Assembly: GCF_014205675.1 (NCBI RefSeq)
Contig: NZ_JACIIX010000011.1
Span: forward strand, 62,001-126,000
Reading direction: 5' to 3'
DNA length: 64,000 bases
From: Novispirillum itersonii
GTDB taxonomy: Bacteria; Pseudomonadota; Alphaproteobacteria; Rhodospirillales; Rhodospirillaceae
Below, piece after piece: positions 63,634 through 64,000 of this stretch. The notes below the pieces were generated by a model. It did no database searches. It was not told where the DNA came from and worked only from the letters and a program-made list of their open reading frames with translations. Within the stretch, counting starts at the first letter, position 1; each line of letters starts with the position of its first letter. The position numbers and the translations under genes were made by a program.

Positions 63634-64000
63634 ATGACCGCACCGCAGCATCCCCGTATCACCATCCAGAAGGGGCGGTCATCGCGCCTGCGTAAGGGGC
63701 ACCCGTGGCTGTTCTCAAACGAAGTGGACATGACCCCGGAGGCCAAGGCCCTGCCGCGCGGGGCGCTGGTCTCGGTGATTGATGCGGGCGGGGAAGCCCT
63801 TGGCATCGCCACTTTTAACCCGCATTCCCTGATCGCCGCCCGCCTGCTGACGGCCGACCCCGCCGCGCAGATTGATGCCGGTTTCATCGCCAACCGGCTG
63901 CGCCGGGCGGTGGCCCTGCGCGATACCCTGTTTGCCCAGCCCTATTACCGACTGATTCATTCAGAAGCCGATGGCCTGCCCGGGCTGATCGTTGACCGAT
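63634..64000 (+). CDS. RlmI-like class I SAM-dependent rRNA methyltransferase (3' end outside window)
   Basis: The first ~122 residues of a gene cut by the window edge. The N-terminal PUA domain ITIQKGRSSRLRKGHPWLFSNEV, and then RGALVSVIDAGGEALGIATFNPHSLIAARLL are typical of the RlmI/RlmK-type 23S rRNA methyltransferases. LIHSEADGLPGLIVDR is the conserved link to the methyltransferase domain. The exact target base cannot be told from this part. The start ATG 63634 has GGAG about 12 bases upstream. It is divergent from ccoN. Confidence 0.88.
   Translation, partial: MTAPQHPRITIQKGRSSRLRKGHPWLFSNEVDMTPEAKALPRGALVSVIDAGGEALGIATFNPHSLIAARLLTADPAAQIDAGFIANRLRRAVALRDTLFAQPYYRLIHSEADGLPGLIVDR

Noticed and set aside
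1-64000. CRISPR arrays, insertion sequences, prophage or integrative element ends
   Set aside because: No regularly spaced repeats, transposase, integrase or target-site duplications were found; the short tandem repeats listed are isolated.

Overview
The window is one contiguous piece of high-GC bacterial chromosome, dense with genes on both strands. It looks like an alphaproteobacterium of the Rhodospirillales (free-living spirillum type). That placement is an inference from gene content: an alphaproteobacterial/plant-type glutamate-cysteine ligase, DUF2336 and DUF983 proteins, a ccoNOQP-ccoGHIS-fnr cluster, three chemoreceptors, two diguanylate cyclases and membrane UbiA. I saw no rRNA, tRNA, CRISPR array, insertion sequence or prophage. 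The content is mostly core genome with small accessory patches.

Layout. 1-1.56 kb: end of a sulfate ABC transporter (cysW', cysA). 1.7-3.6 kb: two translationally coupled flavin split-barrel-like proteins, the second fused to a GAF-like region. 3.6-6.3 kb: a BMP-family periplasmic binding protein overlapping a membrane diguanylate cyclase. 6.6-8.0 kb: an iodotyrosine-deiodinase-like nitroreductase, a large palindromic operator and a GntR/FCD regulator. 8.45-13.7 kb: ferredoxin-NADP reductase, GMC oxidoreductase, cobK, a glycosyltransferase and a PaaY-like hexapeptide protein. 13.9-18.0 kb: yciB, an SMR transporter with truA, a LysE exporter, fmt-def. 18.3-23.9 kb: a low-complexity protein with a repeated ED(L/I)xPVG motif, DUF4139, rmuC, DUF983, and an EF-hand protein. 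24-34.4 kb: glnD, a tandem HxlR regulator, DUF2000/AraC, an SH3 protein with a Lys/Pro/Asp linker, DUF2336, and a PAS-GGDEF cyclase. 34.7-40 kb: dapD-dapE-membrane protein, then a P1B ATPase for Zn/Cd/Pb behind a MerR-type promoter. 40-51.7 kb: an unknown protein, three chemoreceptors, ubiA with an ETF-beta-type lysine methyltransferase, rsmE and gshA. 51.7-53.5 kb: panC and panB. 53.8-63.3 kb: the cbb3 oxidase region. The window ends in an RlmI-like methyltransferase.

The most coherent system is the microaerobic respiration block. ccoNOQP encodes the oxidase. ccoG-ccoH-ccoI-ccoS encode its copper supply and assembly, and an FnrL-type oxygen sensor overlaps ccoS. A perfect FNR site lies upstream of ccoN, an FNR-like site upstream of ccoG, and a third before one chemoreceptor, so the sensor encoded at the end of the cluster probably controls the cluster and perhaps part of chemotaxis. 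An intrinsic-terminator-like hairpin directly after ccoH suggests that ccoI-ccoS-fnr is expressed less than ccoGH. No single striking new system is visible. The best leads are the binding-protein/diguanylate-cyclase pair, the operator overlapping the ribosome site of the nitroreductase gene, the intra-operon terminators, and the two low-complexity proteins of unknown role.
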